Positions 60,403 through 64,000 of a stretch of DNA of 64,000 bases are shown in pieces. The translations under genes and the position numbers were made by a program. The DNA is from Pseudaquabacterium pictum (lineage in GTDB: Bacteria > Pseudomonadota > Gammaproteobacteria > Burkholderiales > Burkholderiaceae_C), in assembly GCF_005403045.1 (NCBI RefSeq), contig NZ_BJCL01000008.1, positions 124,001 to 188,000 on the forward strand. The letters are read 5' to 3'. A model generated the notes under the pieces. That model was not told where the DNA came from. It saw only the letters and a list, made by a program, of their open reading frames with translations, and did no database searches. Numbering within the stretch: the first letter of the stretch is position 1; each line of letters begins with the position of its first letter.

Positions 60403-62451
60403 GTGGTGAACTACGCCCTGTTTGATGACGCTGGCAAATTCCTCGCCGGCCGTGTGATGTCGGAAACCGATGCCTCGGTGCAAGTCGAGCTCGATTCCGG
60501 CAAGCGCGTGAAGGTGAAGACCGCCAACCTGCTGCTGCGCTTTGCCAAGCCCGAGCCGGCGGCGCTGCTGGCCGCTGCCCAGGCCCAGGCCGCCGACATC
60601 GACCTGGAGATGGCCTGGGAGTTTGCGCCGGAGGGTGAATTCGGCTTTGCCGACCTGGCGCGCGACTATTTCTCGGCCAGCGCCGGGCCCGAGCAGCAGG
60701 CGGCCATGCTGTTCCGGCTGTTCGAGGCGCCGCACTACTTCCGCCGCGCCGGCAAGGGCCAGTTCAAGAAGGCGCCGGAAGAGATCGTCAAGGCCGCGCT
60801 GCTGGCCATCGAGCGCCGGGCCCAGCAGGCCGCGATGATCGAGGCATGGGCCGCCGAGCTGGCCGCCGGCCGCTGCCCGGCCCCGGTCCGCGAGCAGCTG
60901 TACCGCATCCTGTTCAAGCCAGACAAGAACGGCCCCGAGTACAAGGCGGTGGTGGCCGCCACCCAGCGGGCGCAGAAGGCACCGCTGGACCTGCTGCTGG
61001 CAGCAGGCGCCATCGACAGCCCCTACCAGTTCCACTGGCGGCGCTTCCTGTTCGACAGCTTTCCCAAGGGCACCGGCTTCCCGGCGCTGGCCGCACCGGC
61101 CATCAAGGACGAGCTGCCGCTGGCGCCGGTGCAGGCCTTCTCGATCGACGATTCACAGACCACCGAGATCGACGACGCACTGTCGGTCAACGGCCTGGGC
61201 ACGGGCGAGATCATCTTCGGCGTGCACATCGCCGCGCCGGCGCTGGCCATCGCGCCCGATTCGCCGATCGACAAGGTGGCGCGGGAGCGGCTGTCCACCG
61301 TCTACATGCCCGGCCGCAAGCTGACCATGCTGCCCGACGCCGTGGTGCAGGCCTACACGCTGATCGAGGGCCGCGATTGCCCGGCGGTGAGCGTGTACTT
61401 CCGCTTCGACGAAGCCACGCTGGCGCTCAACGGCGCCGAGACCCGCATCGAGCGGGTGCCGATCGCCGCCAACCTGCGCCATGACCAGCTCGACGAGGTG
61501 GTCACCGAATCGGCGCTGACCGGCGACTCGGTGGCCGCGTACCCGTTTGCCCCCGAGCTGGCCTTCTGCTTCCGCCTGGCGCGGCATCTGAAGGCCCAGC
61601 GCGAGGTGGTGCGCGGCAAGCCGGAGAACTTCAACCGGCCCGACTACAACTTCCGGCTGGATGGGAACGACGGCGAGCCCGACGGCGACGAGACGGTGCG
61701 CATCAGCGAGCGCAAGCGCGGTGCACCGCTGGACCTGATCGTCAGCGAGGCGATGATCCTGGCCAACTGCCACTGGGGCGGCTTCATCGCCGAGCACGGC
61801 GTGCCCGGCATCTACCGCAGCCAGGCCAGCATGGCGCCAGGCATCAAGGTGCGCATGGGCACCAAGCCGGCGCCGCATGCCGGCATGGGCGTGCCGCAGT
61901 ACACCTGGGCCACCTCGCCGCTGCGCCGCTATGTCGACCTGGTGAACCAGTGGCAGATCATCGCCGCCGCCCGCCATGGCCGCACCGCCGCGCTGGTGGC
62001 GCCGTTCAAGCCCAAGGACGCGATGCTGTTCTCGGTGATCTCGCAGTTCGACGCCGCCTACACCGCCTACAACGACTTCCAGCGCGCCATCGAGCGCTTC
62101 TGGACGCTGCGCTGGCTGCAGCAGAACAGCATCGCCGAGCTGGACGGCGTGGCCCTGAAGGACGGCCTGGTGCGCGCCGACACCCTGCCGCTGGTCTTCA
62201 AGGCCCTGGGCTGCGAGGCGCTGCCGCGCAATGCCCATGTGCGGGTGCGCATCACCGGCATCGACCTGCTGACGCTGGACCTGCATGCCAACCTGGCCAG
62301 CCGGCTGGATGACGCGCCCGCCGCCCAAGCCGCCGACGAGGCCGGCGACGACGATGAGGCCGCTGCCGCCGCGCCGCTGGCGCTGGCCATCGACCTGGGC
62401 GATGCCCAGGCACCCGAGGGCGACACGCCCCCCGCCGTGCCGGCGGGCTGA
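60403..62451 (+). CDS. RNB-domain ribonuclease (RNase II/R family)
   Basis: A 682-residue 3'-5' exoribonuclease-like protein. The RNB catalytic Asp cluster is in SIDDSQTTEIDDALS near residue 250, followed by GVHIAAPA, STVYMPGRKLTMLP and the ATSPLRRYVDLVNQWQ motif near 510. Cold-shock and S1 domains are reduced: the C-terminal 60 residues are acidic Ala-rich with no clear S1 fold. Two GTG codons (60403, 60406) could start it. Followed by tonB-like and aroE, a common Burkholderiales order. Confidence 0.9.
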   Translation: MVNYALFDDAGKFLAGRVMSETDASVQVELDSGKRVKVKTANLLLRFAKPEPAALLAAAQAQAADIDLEMAWEFAPEGEFGFADLARDYFSASAGPEQQAAMLFRLFEAPHYFRRAGKGQFKKAPEEIVKAALLAIERRAQQAAMIEAWAAELAAGRCPAPVREQLYRILFKPDKNGPEYKAVVAATQRAQKAPLDLLLAAGAIDSPYQFHWRRFLFDSFPKGTGFPALAAPAIKDELPLAPVQAFSIDDSQTTEIDDALSVNGLGTGEIIFGVHIAAPALAIAPDSPIDKVARERLSTVYMPGRKLTMLPDAVVQAYTLIEGRDCPAVSVYFRFDEATLALNGAETRIERVPIAANLRHDQLDEVVTESALTGDSVAAYPFAPELAFCFRLARHLKAQREVVRGKPENFNRPDYNFRLDGNDGEPDGDETVRISERKRGAPLDLIVSEAMILANCHWGGFIAEHGVPGIYRSQASMAPGIKVRMGTKPAPHAGMGVPQYTWATSPLRRYVDLVNQWQIIAAARHGRTAALVAPFKPKDAMLFSVISQFDAAYTAYNDFQRAIERFWTLRWLQQNSIAELDGVALKDGLVRADTLPLVFKALGCEALPRNAHVRVRITGIDLLTLDLHANLASRLDDAPAAQAADEAGDDDEAAAAAPLALAIDLGDAQAPEGDTPPAVPAG

Positions 62452-62481
62452 TCCACCCGCCACGCCGACCGGCCCTCCGCC

Positions 62482-63417
62482 ATGCCCGGGCGACGCACCC
62501 GCAGCCGCATCACCACGCTGCATGCTGCCCTGGCGGTGTCGGTGTCGGTGCATGCGGCGCTGATCGGCTGGCGCTGGGCCGATCCGGCCAGTTTCGACCG
62601 GCTGTTCCGCGCCACGCCGCTGGAGGTGATCCTGGTCAATGCCCAATCCAGCGAGACGCCGCCGGAGGCCAAGGCCCTGGCCCAGGCGGCGCTGGCCGGC
62701 GGTGGCGACCAGGCCGAGGGCCGCGCCACCTCGCCGCTGCCGGCCATGCCGCAGGCCGAGATGGGCAATGCGCCCGACGAGGCCCGCAAGCGTGTCGACC
62801 AGCTGCAGGACCAGCAGCAGCAGTTGCTGGCGCAGATCCGCCGCGAGATGGCCCTGCTGCCACCGCCCGACCCGCGCCGCGACACCGGCACGCCGCAGGA
62901 ACGCGAGCAGGAAGAACGCCGCCGCCAGTTGCTGAAGCTGCTGGCCGAGATCGAGAAGCGCATCAACGACGACAGCGCCGCCCCGCGCAAGCGCTATGTG
63001 AGCCCGGCCACCCGCGAGGTGGCCTATGCGCTGTACTACGACCGGCTGCGCCGCCGCATCGAGGAGCGCGGCACCCGCGACTTCCCCGAGGCGAACGGCC
63101 GCAAGCTCTACGGCGAGCTGACGATGAACATCACGGTCGACGCCGTCGGCCGCCTGATCGAGGCCGACATCGTGCGCGGCTCGGGCAATGCGCTGCTGGA
63201 CCGGCGGGCGGTGGCCATCGTGCAGCGGGCGGCGCCGTTCGCCCGCTTCAATGCCGAGTTGCGCGAGCAGACCGACCAGATCGTCATCACCTCGCGTTTC
63301 CGCTTCACCCGCGACGAGGGGCTGGAAGCGACGATGGTGTCGAACCAGGCGCCCGGCGCCGAGGCTGCCGCTGCCGCGGCTCCACCGGCCGGCAACGCAC
63401 AATCCAGGCCGCCATGA
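62482..63417 (+). CDS. TonB-family energy transducer
   Basis: A 311-residue protein with an N-terminal membrane anchor (LHAALAVSVSVHAALIGWRW), a long Gln/Glu/Arg-rich periplasmic coiled region (residues 85-165) and a C-terminal TonB domain (LYGELTMNITVDAVGRLIEADIVRGSGNALLDRRAVAIVQRAAPF). It lacks an obvious Pro-rich spacer, so it is a TonB-like protein of unknown partner. An Ala/Pro tail follows. Its stop overlaps the aroE start. Confidence 0.88.
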   Translation: MPGRRTRSRITTLHAALAVSVSVHAALIGWRWADPASFDRLFRATPLEVILVNAQSSETPPEAKALAQAALAGGGDQAEGRATSPLPAMPQAEMGNAPDEARKRVDQLQDQQQQLLAQIRREMALLPPPDPRRDTGTPQEREQEERRRQLLKLLAEIEKRINDDSAAPRKRYVSPATREVAYALYYDRLRRRIEERGTRDFPEANGRKLYGELTMNITVDAVGRLIEADIVRGSGNALLDRRAVAIVQRAAPFARFNAELREQTDQIVITSRFRFTRDEGLEATMVSNQAPGAEAAAAAAPPAGNAQSRPP

Positions 63418-64000
63418 ATCCTGCCAATCCCCCGCTGCCCGACCGCTATGCGGTGCTGGGCCACCCGGTGGCGCACAGCCAGTCGCCGTTCATCCATGCG
63501 GAATTCGCCCGCCAGACCGGCGAAGCCATCACCTATGGCCGCATCGAGAGCCCGCTGGACGCGTTCGAAGCCACGGTGCGCGCCTTCATCGCCAGCGCCG
63601 ACGCGGAAGCCGGCCTGGGGCCGGCGCGGGGCTGCAACATCACCGTGCCGTTCAAGTTCCAGGTGCTGCCGCTGGCCAGCCGGGCGAGTGAGCGTGCGGT
63701 GCTGGCCCAGGCCGCCAACGTGCTGCGCTTCGACGCCGACGGCTGGTTCGCCGACAACACCGACGGCACCGGCCTGGTGCGCGACATCCAGCAGCATGCC
63801 GGCGTGCCGCTGGCCGGCCAGCGGGTGCTGCTGATCGGCGCGGGCGGCGCGGCAGCCGGCGTGCTGGGGCCGCTGATCGAGGCCGGCTGCGCGTCGGTCA
63901 CCGTGGCCAACCGCACGCGGGACAAGGCGGTGCAGCTGGTGCAGCGCCACGCGGCCTGGGCCGACAGGCACGGCGTGGCGCTGGCAGCCACCGGGCTGGA
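63414..64000 (+). CDS. aroE: Shikimate dehydrogenase, 3' end outside window
   Basis: AroE reduces 3-dehydroshikimate to shikimate with NADPH. The first 195 residues are present: YAVLGHPVAHSQSPFIH substrate motif, the Lys of NITVPFK near residue 82, DNTDGTGLVRD, and the NADP motif GAGGAAAGVLGPL followed by VANRTRDKA. The gene runs off the window end. Its ATG overlaps the tonB-like stop (ATGA). Confidence 0.96.
   Translation, partial: MNPANPPLPDRYAVLGHPVAHSQSPFIHAEFARQTGEAITYGRIESPLDAFEATVRAFIASADAEAGLGPARGCNITVPFKFQVLPLASRASERAVLAQAANVLRFDADGWFADNTDGTGLVRDIQQHAGVPLAGQRVLLIGAGGAAAGVLGPLIEAGCASVTVANRTRDKAVQLVQRHAAWADRHGVALAATGL

Noticed and set aside
60384..60403. Hairpin CCGGGAT / ATCCCGG as terminator of the Cds1-like gene
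   Set aside because: It has no T-run and reaches the next start codon. It is treated as coincidental with the -10-like box.

Overview
The window reads as a very GC-rich chromosomal segment of a betaproteobacterium of the order Burkholderiales, most likely the Rubrivivax/Leptothrix/Sphaerotilus side. This rests on inference from gene order (murA-hisG, rplU-rpmA-obgE-proB, pilB-pilC-pilD-coaE-zapD-yacG, RNB ribonuclease-tonB-aroE), the short HisG form, a PEP-CTERM protein and System II cytochrome c maturation genes. No rRNA, insertion sequence, prophage or CRISPR array was seen. One tRNA (Pro, CGG) is present. Coding density is very high, and many genes overlap by ATGA or GTGA.

Layout. 0-1 kb: truncated pth, then a small secreted DUF4124-like protein. 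1-13.2 kb: a long minus-strand block read from high to low coordinate: ABC ATPase and permease, BolA-like, murA, hisG, hisD, a VapBC-like toxin-antitoxin pair, hisC, hisB, hisH, hisA, then (after an inserted plus-strand CHRD/PEP-CTERM gene) hisF, rsmD, coaD and a ferredoxin. 13.3-19 kb: TetR regulator, TPR protein, proB, obgE, rpmA, rplU, ispB, tRNA-Pro. 19.2-28.6 kb: type IV pilus genes pilBCD, coaE, zapD, yacG and a 1240-residue DUF748 protein. 28.6-30.8 kb: groES-groEL with CIRCE and a heat-shock-type promoter. 30.9-36.6 kb: a DUF1631-like protein, a patatin/beta-barrel (type Vd) protein, an epoxide-hydrolase-like enzyme, engB. 36.6-42.7 kb: cytochrome c4, resB, ccsA/resC, msrP, msrQ. 42.7-47.1 kb: a TRAP transporter (dctPQM), a TPR-like hypothetical and an acyltransferase. 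47.1-53.7 kb: a urate-to-ureidoglycine degradation locus (M20 hydrolase, UraD-AllC fusion, PuuE, GntR regulator, UraH, PuuD). 53.7-60.4 kb: a CYP153-like P450, an SDR, an exported intradiol-dioxygenase-like lipoprotein, a palindrome-rich intergenic element, a DEDDh exonuclease, a YqiA-like esterase, a FabG-like SDR and a Cds1-like PLP enzyme. 60.4-64 kb: RNB ribonuclease, TonB-like protein and aroE cut by the window end.

Most of the window is housekeeping. The points that stand out are regulatory or architectural: a toxin-antitoxin module with its own promoter and tandem operators placed inside the his operon and translationally coupled to hisC; a GntR regulator in the urate locus with two GTGTATACAC operators; a UraD-AllC fusion; a dual sigma70/sigma32 promoter plus CIRCE in front of groES; a pair of large inverted repeats at 56.96-57.22 kb; and a recurrent -10-like box 4-9 nt from start codons that suggests leaderless transcripts.
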